Below the pieces are notes generated by a model, which worked only from the letters and a program-made list of their open reading frames with translations, had not been told where the DNA came from and did not search any database. A DNA stretch of 64,000 bases from Brevibacterium atlanticum (lineage in GTDB: Bacteria > Actinomycetota > Actinomycetes > Actinomycetales > Brevibacteriaceae), in assembly GCF_011617245.1 (NCBI RefSeq), contig NZ_CP050152.1, positions 4,020,503 through 4,084,502 on the forward strand, given 5' to 3'. The translations under genes were made by a program, and so were the position numbers. Positions 44,624 through 53,282 of this stretch are shown here, piece by piece. Numbering within the stretch: position 1 is the first letter of the stretch; each line of letters opens with the position of its first letter.

Positions 44624-45235
44624 TCAGTCGATCGAGTCGACCTTCTGGTGGTCGTCGACGAGGTCACCGGCGAGTGATTCCCACTTCGCATACGCATCGG
44701 GGTAGGCGGATGACTGAACCTTCTGAGCCGCGTCGCCGGGCTTCATCGACATATCCTCGTCGACCTCGGTGAGGCCAGGGTTGGCGGTCTCCGAGTCGAC
44801 TCCGTAGAACGCCTTCGCGGCGTAGACGGGATCGGTGAGGTCCTTCGCCGATCCCCAGTCCATCGACGGCCGCTGCTGGAAGAGACCGACGGAATCCTTG
44901 TCGCCGCCGTCGAGGTTGCGCAGGCTCGATTCCTGCAGTGCGGTCATCACGGCGATCTTCTGTGCCTTCTTCGACAGATCAGCGCCCTTCCCCACGGCGA
45001 TGATCGTCTTGGCATTGTCGATCTGTTCGGACGTGAGATCGTCCGGGTCGTCGATTCCGCCGGTCGAGCCGGCGTCGTCCGCCTGGGCGGAGGTGTCTGC
45101 GGAGTCCTCACCGTCCTGGGAGACGCCGCCGGAGATCGGATCGGCCGACGCCGAGGTGGCCGCCCCGAGGGAGAGACCTCCTGCGATGACGGCCGTGGAC
45201 AGTGCAGTCACCGCTAGAGTGCGCACGCTCTTCAT
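44624..45235 (-). CDS. Secreted lysozyme/lytic-transglycosylase-like protein, paralogue A
   Basis: A 203-residue protein with a Sec signal peptide (residues 1-31, ending ATSASA), a Ser/Asp/Gly-rich acidic linker and a domain from residue 75. The domain contains MTALQESSLRNLDGGDKDS followed by GLFQQRPSMDWGS. The ALQES...GLFQQRPS pattern resembles the catalytic glutamate and following motif of SLT/lysozyme-fold enzymes that cut peptidoglycan glycan strands; activity is inference. It is clearly paralogous to the protein at 46317-46907. A strong hairpin lies in its 5' untranslated region. Confidence 0.78.
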   Translation of the reverse strand: MKSVRTLAVTALSTAVIAGGLSLGAATSASADPISGGVSQDGEDSADTSAQADDAGSTGGIDDPDDLTSEQIDNAKTIIAVGKGADLSKKAQKIAVMTALQESSLRNLDGGDKDSVGLFQQRPSMDWGSAKDLTDPVYAAKAFYGVDSETANPGLTEVDEDMSMKPGDAAQKVQSSAYPDAYAKWESLAGDLVDDHQKVDSID

Positions 45236-45661
45236 CTGTTCTCACTTTCGCTGTCGGTGGTGGCGAGCGCCGGGACATGGTCCCGGCGGAGTTCGGCGCA
45301 CGTGTGTCTCCTGAGGTCGGCACAGGAGGTGGCTCGGTTTTCGCCCCACACAACACTGGCGGACGTGTGGGCGCTGTTCAATGAACAGAGACTCAGAGGT
45401 GGCTTGATCTCGCCGCAACGAATCGTCAAGGGCAGGTGGGCATACTCTTAGAATCCGTTCAACGCACCGCACTCACCTGCACCGCCCGCACAGCCCCGTG
45501 ACCGGCGTCTCGTCGGCTCTTCGGGCCGCTCGCAGGCGCGAGCCAGCGGCTCCCCAGCCGTCGGTGGCGCAGCACGAACATCGCCGCGCCCCTCGATGGG
45601 ACGCGGCGACGACCGGTCGGGTCGTGAGGCTGACTGCACAACCGCACGGATCAGCAGCGGT
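45236..45661. other. 426-base non-coding gap with upstream leader of paralogue A
   Basis: Besides the 9-bp hairpin at 45268-45288, the gap contains a minus-strand AT-richer patch (TTCTAAGAGTATG around 45440-45460) that may hold the promoter. I looked for c-di-AMP (ydaO-type) riboswitch motifs, which often precede cell-wall hydrolase genes in actinobacteria, and could not recognise one. No coding frame is convincing. Confidence 0.4.
45268..45288 (-). promoter_or_regulatory. Hairpin in the 5' leader of lytic-transglycosylase-like gene
   Basis: CGCCGGGAC-ATG-GTCCCGGCG (plus strand), a perfect 9-bp stem with a 3-base loop ending 33 bases before the start codon at 45235. It could be an mRNA stability or attenuation element. 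Confidence 0.5.
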
Positions 45662-46255
45662 TCAGAGACCGTTCAGGCGATAGGGCACGAAGTTCTCGTC
45701 CTGGTCATAGGGATAGGAGATCTCGCGCGCGACCGTTCCGGTGGAGCCGGCCTCTTCGAGCCCGTGGTAGGCGGTGTGCTCCTCATTGGCCCAGCCGTTG
45801 AAGATCGCGACGTGGCCGTTCGCGCCCTCGGTGCCAGGTCCGCCCTTCATCAAGACGTCTCCGGGCTTGAGTTCGTCCTTGTCGATCTCATGGGCGACAT
45901 CGGGCAGGGTCACGGTACTGAGGCTGTCGTCGAGACCCCACGCCATCGACACGAAACCGGAGCAGTCCATGCGGTACTGCTTGCCCTGCGGATCCGGGTG
46001 CGTGGCATCCCAGTTATAGGGAACACCCTGGTCGACCCATGTCTGAGCTCGACTGATGATCTCGTCCCGACGGGTGTCGGCCTGCGTCGAGGCGGTCGCG
46101 GACGGATCGGTCTGTGTGCTGGTTGCCTGCGCAGCGGGCGCCTGTGTGCTGGGCGCTTCGTCGGCCTGTGCTGGTGCGGCGGTGATCGCAGTACCGCCGG
46201 CGAGGATGCCTGCGGTGAGGACGGCGGTGGTGAGTGTGCGCGATATCGTCATCAT
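45662..46255 (-). CDS. Secreted NlpC/P60-type cysteine hydrolase
   Basis: A 197-residue protein with a signal peptide (about 1-30) and an Ala/Thr/Gln-rich linker. It ends in an NlpC/P60-type domain: YRMDCSGFVSMAWGL holds the catalytic cysteine and GHVAIFNGW the histidine. Such enzymes hydrolyse peptide cross-links or amide bonds of peptidoglycan. The ATG has CAGGAGAG upstream. It lies between two paralogous lytic-transglycosylase-like genes on the same strand, 61 bases after one of them, which suggests coordinated wall remodelling. Confidence 0.83.
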   Translation of the reverse strand: MMTISRTLTTAVLTAGILAGGTAITAAPAQADEAPSTQAPAAQATSTQTDPSATASTQADTRRDEIISRAQTWVDQGVPYNWDATHPDPQGKQYRMDCSGFVSMAWGLDDSLSTVTLPDVAHEIDKDELKPGDVLMKGGPGTEGANGHVAIFNGWANEEHTAYHGLEEAGSTGTVAREISYPYDQDENFVPYRLNGL

Positions 46256-46316
46256 CTCTCCTGATCATTCTCGAGTGTGCACTTGTGACTTCGGGCGCGG
46301 TTCTGCAACCAGCGGC

Positions 46317-46907
46317 TCAGCTGATAGGCGCAGCGTCCTGGTTTCCGTTGACGAGCTCGGCTGCAAGCGGCTCCCACTTGTCATACGCCTCCGGGTAGTC
46401 GGAGCCCTGCACCGCTTGGGCCGCGGCACCCGGCACCATGGTTTCCCATCCCTCTATCTGGATGAGACCGAGGTTCGAGCCCTCGGGGTTGACGCCGTAG
46501 AACGACTTCGAGGCATAGACGGGATCGGTCACCTGGGCGAGGGTCCCCCACCCCATGGAAGGCCGCTGCTGGAACAGGCCCGCGGAGTCCCTGTCGCCCC
46601 CGTCGAGATTGTAGAGACTCGACTCCTGCAAAGCGGTCATCACGGCGATCTTCTGCGCCTGAGTCGACAGGTCTGCTCCCTTGCCGACGGCGATGATCGT
46701 GCGAGCATTGTCGATCTGCTCCTGCGTGAGCTGGGTGGCGTCCTGAGAGCTGGGAACCTTGCCCCCGTCCAGTGCCGTGCTCGTGAACGGAGCGGCATCG
46801 CCGGACACTGCGGCCGGCTCCGCAGAGGCTGCGGTCGCCATCAAGATGCTGCAGGCCGCGACAGCCACGGACAGAGCCGTCACTGCGATCTTGCGTGCGA
46901 ATTTCAT
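46317..46907 (-). CDS. Secreted lysozyme/lytic-transglycosylase-like protein, paralogue B
   Basis: A 196-residue protein with a signal peptide (1-29, ending ATAASA) and the same domain as the protein at 44624: NARTIIAVGKGADLSTQAQK, then MTALQESSLYNLDGGDRDS and GLFQQRPSMGWGT. The start ATG 46907 has AGAGGAAACAG upstream. Peptidoglycan cleavage is inferred from the SLT-like pattern. The two paralogues differ most in the linker and the C-terminal 30 residues. Confidence 0.78.
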   Translation of the reverse strand: MKFARKIAVTALSVAVAACSILMATAASAEPAAVSGDAAPFTSTALDGGKVPSSQDATQLTQEQIDNARTIIAVGKGADLSTQAQKIAVMTALQESSLYNLDGGDRDSAGLFQQRPSMGWGTLAQVTDPVYASKSFYGVNPEGSNLGLIQIEGWETMVPGAAAQAVQGSDYPEAYDKWEPLAAELVNGNQDAAPIS

Positions 46908-47184
46908 CTGTTTCCTCTTCAGTCGAAGGACAGGTGCTGTGGTCGAAGACGCGAGACCGACTGCGTGGGAAAGAGATCGCAGACAAGCATCGATCACGCA
47001 AGTAGTCCTGCCTTTTCGCTCACGTCCATCAGCCTCGCGAACCTGATGAGCGTCCTCAACAAATTCGGTCTCAACATCACGTCACAGGTTTCTCAACCTG
47101 ACTTCAACGGGGCGTGAACACCACGGACTCGACAGCGCGGCTGCCCCAGCACCCCGCGATCGAGATCCCTGTAACGTTGCAGCC

Positions 47185-48093
47185 ATGCCCCAGCGCCTGC
47201 CCACCGAGGCTGCACACGCCATTCGGTCGTACCTGCGCGTCGCCGACCGTCTGCTCCCTGACGGCATCATTGCGTGCGCCGTGACCGGGTCGATCGCGCT
47301 CGGTGCTTACCGGCCGGGCCGCAGCGATATCGATCTCGTCGCAGTCATCTCCGACGAGTGGCGGACGCGCCCGGACCTCATCCGTCGGCTGCGTCTTCTC
47401 CACCTCTCGCAGCTGCCCCGCCTGGCTGCCCGAGTCGCCTCGGGCAAAGGGGTGAGCGCGTGCTGCAACACCGCGTTCGTCTGGGAATCCGACGTCTCGG
47501 AACCGGTCACCACCGTCGCCCCGATCGCCTCCCACACAGGGGAGATCTTCGAGGCCGGCGGCGCATTCGACGTCAATCCCGTCGTGTGGAAAGAGCTCAA
47601 GGACGGTGGCATCACCGTCCGTGGCCGCCCGATCGCCGACTGGGAACTCGACGCCGAACCGGATCGACTGCGCCCGTGGGTCAAGGAGAATCTGCGTGAG
47701 TATTGGTCGCCTCTGGCGGCTCAGCTCCGCACCGCTGCGTCGTCGTCCCATCGATTCCAGAATCGACTCCTCGACGGGGTGGTCAACCGACTTCCTGCTC
47801 GACTCACCGGTCGCCCGCGACTGCTCTCCGCTGCCACCGTCGAATGGTGCCTGCTCGGCCCTGCCCGCATGCACCACACGCTGATGACCGGCGAGATCAT
47901 CGGCAAGGAGGAGGCAGGACGTCGAGTCCTCGACACCTTCCCTCAGCATTCCCCCATCACCGAGGTGGCCCTGGCCACGGTCCGCGCAGCGCGGATCCCG
48001 TCCGCACCGCCACGTCGGCAGTGGAGGGAGCTGACCGCCTCGGCGATGGAGGACATCATCGCCGAGGCGCTGCGGACCGGTCCCGAGAGTTGA
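47185..48093 (+). CDS. Nucleotidyltransferase, aminoglycoside adenylyltransferase-like
   Basis: A 302-residue protein. The N-terminal nucleotidyltransferase motif is VTGSIALGAYRPGRSDIDLV (Gly35-Ser36 and Asp48-x-Asp50), followed by an all-helical C-terminal half like that of AadA/ANT(3'')-type enzymes and DUF4111. The family transfers AMP to aminoglycosides, but many chromosomal members have other or unknown targets, so a resistance phenotype is not established. The upstream gap (46908-47184) shows no other feature. Confidence 0.78.
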   Translation: MPQRLPTEAAHAIRSYLRVADRLLPDGIIACAVTGSIALGAYRPGRSDIDLVAVISDEWRTRPDLIRRLRLLHLSQLPRLAARVASGKGVSACCNTAFVWESDVSEPVTTVAPIASHTGEIFEAGGAFDVNPVVWKELKDGGITVRGRPIADWELDAEPDRLRPWVKENLREYWSPLAAQLRTAASSSHRFQNRLLDGVVNRLPARLTGRPRLLSAATVEWCLLGPARMHHTLMTGEIIGKEEAGRRVLDTFPQHSPITEVALATVRAARIPSAPPRRQWRELTASAMEDIIAEALRTGPES

Positions 48094-48102
48094 GTTCGCC
48101 CC

Positions 48103-49479
48103 TTACTTCGCGACGAAGTGGAGGCGCTTGTTGACGAATTCGCCCATGCCGATCGGGCCCATCTCGCGGCCGAAGCCCGAGCGCTTGACTCCGCCGAAGG
48201 GGATCTCGGCGGCCTCGGCGGCGATCGTGTTCACGTGCGTCATCCCGACCTCGAGGCGGGAGGCCACACGGTCGGCGCGCGCCTCGTCGGTGGAGAACAC
48301 CGAACCGCCGAGCCCGAGCGCGCAGTCGTTCGCCAGCTCAAGGGCCTCCTCGTCGCTGCTGACCTTGTACACGGTGGCCACAGGTCCGAAGATCTCCTCA
48401 CCGTAGGATTCGGAGTCCCGCGGCACGTCGACGAGGACCGTCGGCGAGTAGTATGCGGCCGGGCCTTCGGAGAGTTCACCGCCGACGAGCACCCGAGCGC
48501 CTTCGGACACGGCCTTCTTCACTTGGGCGTCGACGGTCTCGGCCGCGGCACGTGAGGACAGCGGCACATATTCGCCCTCGCCGAGCTTCGCCTGATCGCC
48601 GGGCTTGAGCCCAGTGCCGAGCCGCACGAGTTCGGCGACGAAGTCGTCGTAGATGTCGTCCATGACGATGAGGCGCTTGTTCGAGTTGCACACCTGGCCG
48701 GCGTTGTAGACGCGGAACTCCCAGGCCTCACGGGCGACTGCTGCCACGTCCGAGGCGTCGAGGACGACCATCGGGTCGATGCCGCCGAGTTCGAGCACGG
48801 CCTTCTTGAGGTTCTGTCCGGCCTGGGCACCGATGATCGCTCCGGCCCGTTCGGATCCGGTCAGGGACACTCCCTGGACGCGGGGGTCGGCGATGATCGA
48901 GGCGATCTGGTCGTGGTCGGCGAACAGGTGGGAGTAGCCGCCGACGGGGACTCCGGCAGCCAGGAAGATCTCCTCGATGAGCAGGGCGGATCGACCGCAG
49001 ATGTCGGCGTGTTTGAGCATGATCGTGTTGCCGAGCACGAGGTTGGGGGCGGCGAACCGGGCGACCTGGTAGTAGGGGAAGTTCCACGGCATGACGCCGA
49101 GCAGTGCACCGATCGGCAGCGCCTCAATGCGGGCGACGCCGGGGATCGTCGACGGGATCTGGTAGTCGGTGGCCAGGGTCGGGCCGTGGACGCCGTAGTA
49201 CTCGATGATGTCGGCGGCGAATTCGACCTCGTCGACGGACTCCTCGTAGGACTTGCCCATTTCCAGGGAGATCGTCTTCGCGAGTTCGTCCTTGCGTTCG
49301 TGGAAGATCTCAGCGGCGCGGCGGACGATCCCGGCGCGTTCCTGGATATCTGTGTCCTTCCAGGTCAGGTAGGTGTTGTGCGCCGCGGTCACCGTGATTT
49401 CGATCTCGGCGTCGGTGGCCTCGGTGAAAGTTTCGATCGTTTCGCCGGTGGCGGGGTTCTGGACACGATAGTTCGACAT
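48103..49479 (-). CDS. Aldehyde dehydrogenase, succinate-semialdehyde type
   Basis: A 458-residue NAD(P)-dependent ALDH: GVMPWNFPYYQVARFAAPNL (Asn of the oxyanion hole), LELGGIDPMVVLDASD (catalytic Glu) and VYNAGQVCNSNKRLIV (catalytic Cys about residue 263). The compact length and GxxPWNFPYYQ form match succinate-semialdehyde dehydrogenases, which feed 4-aminobutyrate-type metabolism into the citric acid cycle; other aldehydes are possible. It stands alone, with 223 bases to the selB stop. That gap (49480-49702) is AT-richer near its end but shows no clear signal. Confidence 0.88.
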   Translation of the reverse strand: MSNYRVQNPATGETIETFTEATDAEIEITVTAAHNTYLTWKDTDIQERAGIVRRAAEIFHERKDELAKTISLEMGKSYEESVDEVEFAADIIEYYGVHGPTLATDYQIPSTIPGVARIEALPIGALLGVMPWNFPYYQVARFAAPNLVLGNTIMLKHADICGRSALLIEEIFLAAGVPVGGYSHLFADHDQIASIIADPRVQGVSLTGSERAGAIIGAQAGQNLKKAVLELGGIDPMVVLDASDVAAVAREAWEFRVYNAGQVCNSNKRLIVMDDIYDDFVAELVRLGTGLKPGDQAKLGEGEYVPLSSRAAAETVDAQVKKAVSEGARVLVGGELSEGPAAYYSPTVLVDVPRDSESYGEEIFGPVATVYKVSSDEEALELANDCALGLGGSVFSTDEARADRVASRLEVGMTHVNTIAAEAAEIPFGGVKRSGFGREMGPIGMGEFVNKRLHFVAK

Positions 49480-49702
49480 CAGTGCTCCTTGCAGGTGATG
49501 AATAGGGGTGTTCGCTATTGCGGTCGGGTCAGTGAGGGGCGATGCCGGGCGTCGCGTGATCGATGCGCGGCAGCGTCGCCGATCCTCACCTGTCAGGTCG
49601 AGGAATCATCGCAGTCGGTTATCACCCGTACCATCGGCTGGAGTGCCCAGAGTAGGCACGAACAGTCATTCCACGAATGATTGTAATACAATATTCGCGG
49701 AT

Positions 49703-51601
49703 TTACCGCACGACTTCGCGGTGCGTGGTGTCGAGTCGCCGAGTCCACCCCCGTGAGTCGAGGTGTTCGAGCAGCGGGATGACCGTCCGCCTCGTCGTGT
49801 TCAGCGCCTGCCGGGCCTGACTCGTCGTGAACGGCTGCTCGAGTCCGGCGAGGACCCGCATCGCCTGCGCGGGAGTGCGTGGTGAGACGACGACACCATC
49901 GCCGAGGCGGAGCACCCGGCCCGCCTTCTCTGCGACCGCGAGCTCCCGCGCCCCCAATCCGAGTTCACGCAGGTCATCGGCCTCCGGGGCGGAGAACGGG
50001 TCGGCGGCCAGGCGCTTCTCGATCTCCGCAATGCCGGCCTCAGCGGCTCCGAGGTCGGCTGTGTGGCCGGGTGGACGAACCATACCGTCGGCGGTCTCGA
50101 GTCCGGCGCGGGCGATGATGTCGGCAAGCAGCGTACGAGTCGCGGCGGCAGAGGACGACTCCGGCAGGGGCAGGCTGGCGCGCCGAAGTGCTTCGGCGAT
50201 GGCCTTGATGGGGACTCCCTCGGACAGCGGACGAGCCTTGAGTTCCCGGGTGACCAGGGACGTCGCCGCCTCCACCCACGCCGCAAGCGCAGGTTCATGC
50301 ACAAGCCACCCGCCCACGATCTCGACCGCCGGTGGCAGCGACTCCCCTGATGGCACGGTTCCGGACTGCACAGCCTCAGATTGCGCGCTCCCAGACTGCG
50401 CACCCTCCCCCGGCAGGGCCAGTCCGAACCGGACGAGAACTGAGCGTTCGACGGCTCCGCGGCGAGCCACCTCGGCGAGGATGTCGCCCTCGACCGGACG
50501 CCCGGCGAGCTCCCGACCGCGACGGGCACCAGCACCGCGACGGCTCAGCTCGGGCGGGTCGACGTCGAGGACGAGGAGGCCGGCGTAGACGTTGCGGCTG
50601 CCGGGTGCGCGGAGCACGATCCGGTCGCCGACCTGCAGGGGCAGGGGCCGCTCGAGGGTGATCCGGGCGTGGTCGGCGTCGAAGGCGCGCAGGTGCACGG
50701 GCACGGCGGCGGTGCCGATGTGGGCCATGAGTTCGCGAACCCCAGCATCGAGCGGCTCGCCCATCGTGCGGCGGACGTCGAGGGCCTCGACGATCGGCCA
50801 GGCGTCGGGGATGAGCAGGGCGTCGCCGCGGTGGAGGTCCTCGGCGGGGGTGTCGCGCAGGTTCACGGCCACGCGGGCCTGCGGGGCCACCTCGGTGACG
50901 GAGGAATTGCGCGACTGCAGTCCACGCACGGACGCCGTGCGGTCGACGGCTTCGCCGTGGAGGTGGAGCGTGTCGCCGGTGCGCAGGGTGCCGGCGGTGA
51001 GTGTCCCGGTGACGACGGTGCCCGCACCCTTGATCGTGAACGCGCGGTCGATCCACAGGCGCACCCGCGCCGAGGTGGCCGGGGGCTCGGTCGCGGCCGT
51101 GACCTCATCGAGGACGTCGATGAGTTCGGGCAGGCCGTCCCCAGTCGTCGCGGAGACCGTGACAATGGGAGCATCCTCGAGTGGCGTGCCGCGCAGTTGG
51201 GTGCTGACCTGGGCTTTCGTGGTCTCGACCGCGTCGGGGTTGATGTCGGCGCGGGTGATGACGACGAGGCCGCGCGTGATGCCGAGGGCCGCGATCGCAT
51301 CGCGGTGGTCACTCGATTGGGCCTGCCAGCCCTTGTCGGCGGCGATGACGAAACAGGCGATGGGGGCGGGGCCGACGCCGGCGAGCATGTTCGCGAGAAA
51401 CTTCTCGTGTCCGGGCACGTCGACGAAGGCGATCTCGCGGCCCGAGGGCAGGGTGGTCCAGGCGAAGCCGAGGTCGATGGTCAGTCCGCGCTTCTTCTCC
51501 TCGGCCCACCGGTCGGGCTCCATCCCGGTCAGGGCGTTGACCAGCGTCGACTTCCCGTGGTCGACGTGTCCCGCGGTGGCGATGACGAAGGTTTCAGCCA
51601 T
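49703..51601 (-). CDS. selB: Selenocysteine-specific elongation factor SelB
   Basis: A 632-residue translation GTPase: G1 AGHVDHGKST at residue 10, G3 DVPGHEKF, G4 TRAD, then EF-Tu-like barrel domains and a C-terminal series of winged helices that bind the SECIS RNA hairpin. It brings Sec-tRNA to in-frame UGA codons. It overlaps the end of selA by 8 bases on the same strand. Its length is typical for bacterial SelB (about 600). Confidence 0.95.
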   Translation of the reverse strand: MAETFVIATAGHVDHGKSTLVNALTGMEPDRWAEEKKRGLTIDLGFAWTTLPSGREIAFVDVPGHEKFLANMLAGVGPAPIACFVIAADKGWQAQSSDHRDAIAALGITRGLVVITRADINPDAVETTKAQVSTQLRGTPLEDAPIVTVSATTGDGLPELIDVLDEVTAATEPPATSARVRLWIDRAFTIKGAGTVVTGTLTAGTLRTGDTLHLHGEAVDRTASVRGLQSRNSSVTEVAPQARVAVNLRDTPAEDLHRGDALLIPDAWPIVEALDVRRTMGEPLDAGVRELMAHIGTAAVPVHLRAFDADHARITLERPLPLQVGDRIVLRAPGSRNVYAGLLVLDVDPPELSRRGAGARRGRELAGRPVEGDILAEVARRGAVERSVLVRFGLALPGEGAQSGSAQSEAVQSGTVPSGESLPPAVEIVGGWLVHEPALAAWVEAATSLVTRELKARPLSEGVPIKAIAEALRRASLPLPESSSAAATRTLLADIIARAGLETADGMVRPPGHTADLGAAEAGIAEIEKRLAADPFSAPEADDLRELGLGARELAVAEKAGRVLRLGDGVVVSPRTPAQAMRVLAGLEQPFTTSQARQALNTTRRTVIPLLEHLDSRGWTRRLDTTHREVVR

Positions 51602-52982
51602 TGGCGGCGAGGACCCGAGCGATGGCGGCGGCGATGCGGTCGTCCTCCGAGGCCGGCACGCAGCGGAGGTCGACGAGGCATCGGCCCTGGTGGACGCGGG
51701 TGACGATCGTCGGGTCACCGGTGCGCAGCGCGGCCGCGCAGTCCTCGGGCAATTCGACCGCCCAGCCGGGCAGGGGGACTCCGGGGGCGCCACCGCCGCC
51801 GACCCGACCGTCGTGGGGCACGACGGTGGCACCGACCGCCTCGGCGAGGGTCTCGGTGCGTCGGCGCAGCTCGTCGAGGTCGATGTGGAGGGCGTCGTGG
51901 ACGGGGTTGCCGGTGTGCGTGATGGTCGCCTCGAGGGCGGCGAGGGTGAGCTTGTCCGTGCGCATCGCTCGCGCGAGCGGGTGGGTCGCGATGCGCTGGA
52001 CGGCCTCACGCCGGCCGAGGATGAGGCCGGCCTGAGGTCCGCCGAGGAGCTTGTCCCCGGAGACGATGACGACATCGGCGCCGGCGCGCAGGGCCGCATC
52101 GATGTCGGGTTCGTCGGGCAGTGCCTCATCGTGGGTGAACAGTCCCGAGCCGAGATCGACGATGAGCGGCAGGCTGTGGTCATCGGCCAGGCCACGCAGT
52201 TCGCTGACCTGGACAGACGACGTGAAGCCTTCGACTCGGAAGTTGCTCGTGTGCACCTTGAGCAGGCTCGCGGTTCGCGGGCCGACGGCGTTCGCATAGT
52301 CGGTCAGGTGGGTGCGGTTCGTCGTTCCCACTTCGTGCAGGCGCGCCCCGGTGGTGGTCATGAGGTCGGTGAGGCGGAAGCCCGCGCCGATCTCGATGAG
52401 TTCACCGCGGCTGACGATGATCTCTGTCGGACTCACGGCAGAGCTCACGACAGCCGGGTCCGAGGCGGCGGCCAGGTCGGTTCCGACCGTCGAGCCGGCA
52501 GCGGACCCCCGCCCGCGCAGCGCCGTGACCGCGAGCAGCAGGGCGGCGGCTCCGTTGTTGACGACGAGGGCATCTCCAGCGGCCGGGCAGGCGCGCAGCA
52601 GGGCGGCCTTGGCGCCGGTCCCCCGTTTGCTGCGTTTGCCGGTGACGAGGTCCATCTCGACGTCGACATAACCGCTCGCATCGAGAACGGCCTGCTGGGC
52701 GGCCGGTGAGAGCGGTGCCCGTCCGAGGTTCGTATGGACGAGGATGCCCGTGGCGTTGAGCACCGGAGTCAGGGAGGAGGCCGAAGACGAACCGAGCCTG
52801 GAGATGATGGTGGGGGCCACCTCGGCGACGGTGATCTCACCGGCACGCGCAGCGGACTGAGCCTCGGCGATGATCGACTTGATCGTCGCATAACTGAGGT
52901 TCTCACCTGCGGCGATGACCTCCGGCAGGGAGAGGAGGCTATCCGTGCGCGGAATGGATCGGCGCGGGTCGGACTCGACCAT
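51594..52982 (-). CDS. selA: L-seryl-tRNA(Sec) selenium transferase SelA
   Basis: A 462-residue PLP enzyme that converts Ser-tRNA(Sec) to Sec-tRNA(Sec) with selenophosphate. LNATGILVHTNLGRAPLS is the SelA N-terminal motif and VIVSGDKLLGGPQAGLILG contains the PLP lysine. Start ATG 52982 has GAGGAGGAGG upstream; the frame stays open through the tRNA-Sec gene, but family homology starts here. It lies between tRNA-Sec and selB, all on the minus strand. Confidence 0.95.
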   Translation of the reverse strand: MVESDPRRSIPRTDSLLSLPEVIAAGENLSYATIKSIIAEAQSAARAGEITVAEVAPTIISRLGSSSASSLTPVLNATGILVHTNLGRAPLSPAAQQAVLDASGYVDVEMDLVTGKRSKRGTGAKAALLRACPAAGDALVVNNGAAALLLAVTALRGRGSAAGSTVGTDLAAASDPAVVSSAVSPTEIIVSRGELIEIGAGFRLTDLMTTTGARLHEVGTTNRTHLTDYANAVGPRTASLLKVHTSNFRVEGFTSSVQVSELRGLADDHSLPLIVDLGSGLFTHDEALPDEPDIDAALRAGADVVIVSGDKLLGGPQAGLILGRREAVQRIATHPLARAMRTDKLTLAALEATITHTGNPVHDALHIDLDELRRRTETLAEAVGATVVPHDGRVGGGGAPGVPLPGWAVELPEDCAAALRTGDPTIVTRVHQGRCLVDLRCVPASEDDRIAAAIARVLAANG

Positions 52983-53059
52983 CGGGGCCTCCTCCTCGGT
53001 GCGGGTTCGCCGCCATCCTGCGTGGTGCTTGCAGGATGCGAGCAACGGGTCGTGGCGAT

Positions 53060-53154
53060 TGGCGGAGGCGGACGGGAATCGAACCCGCCAGACCGAGATG
53101 CTCGGTCTCACCGGTTTTGAAGACCGGGGCGCCCACCAGGACACGGACGCCTCC
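53060..53154 (-). tRNA. selC: tRNA-Sec (anticodon UCA)
   Basis: A 95-base gene on the minus strand with the unusually long tRNA(Sec) form. The acceptor starts GGAGGCGT and ends CCGCCTCC, there is a long variable arm (GAGACCGAGCATCTCGGTC), and the T-arm is GCGGGTTCGATTCCCGT. The anticodon TCA (plus-strand TGA at 53118-53120) sits in CTTCAAAA. The terminal GCCA is encoded. The eighth acceptor pair (U-C) looks mismatched. It lies 77 bases upstream of selA, in the same orientation. Confidence 0.93.
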
Positions 53155-53282
53155 ACTCGAAATCCTATCGTGCCCCGCACGGCGAACCCCGCCCGGCATC
53201 ACGATGACTCTGTGCTCCGCAGCCCGGCAGCCGCATGAACCCTGGTCACCGCTTCACAAGTCGTATTACCCTGGAGTCGATG

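Noticed and set aside
45236-45661. Possible c-di-AMP (ydaO) riboswitch before the secreted wall-hydrolase gene
   Set aside because: I could not find the conserved core segments on the minus strand; only a simple hairpin is clear.
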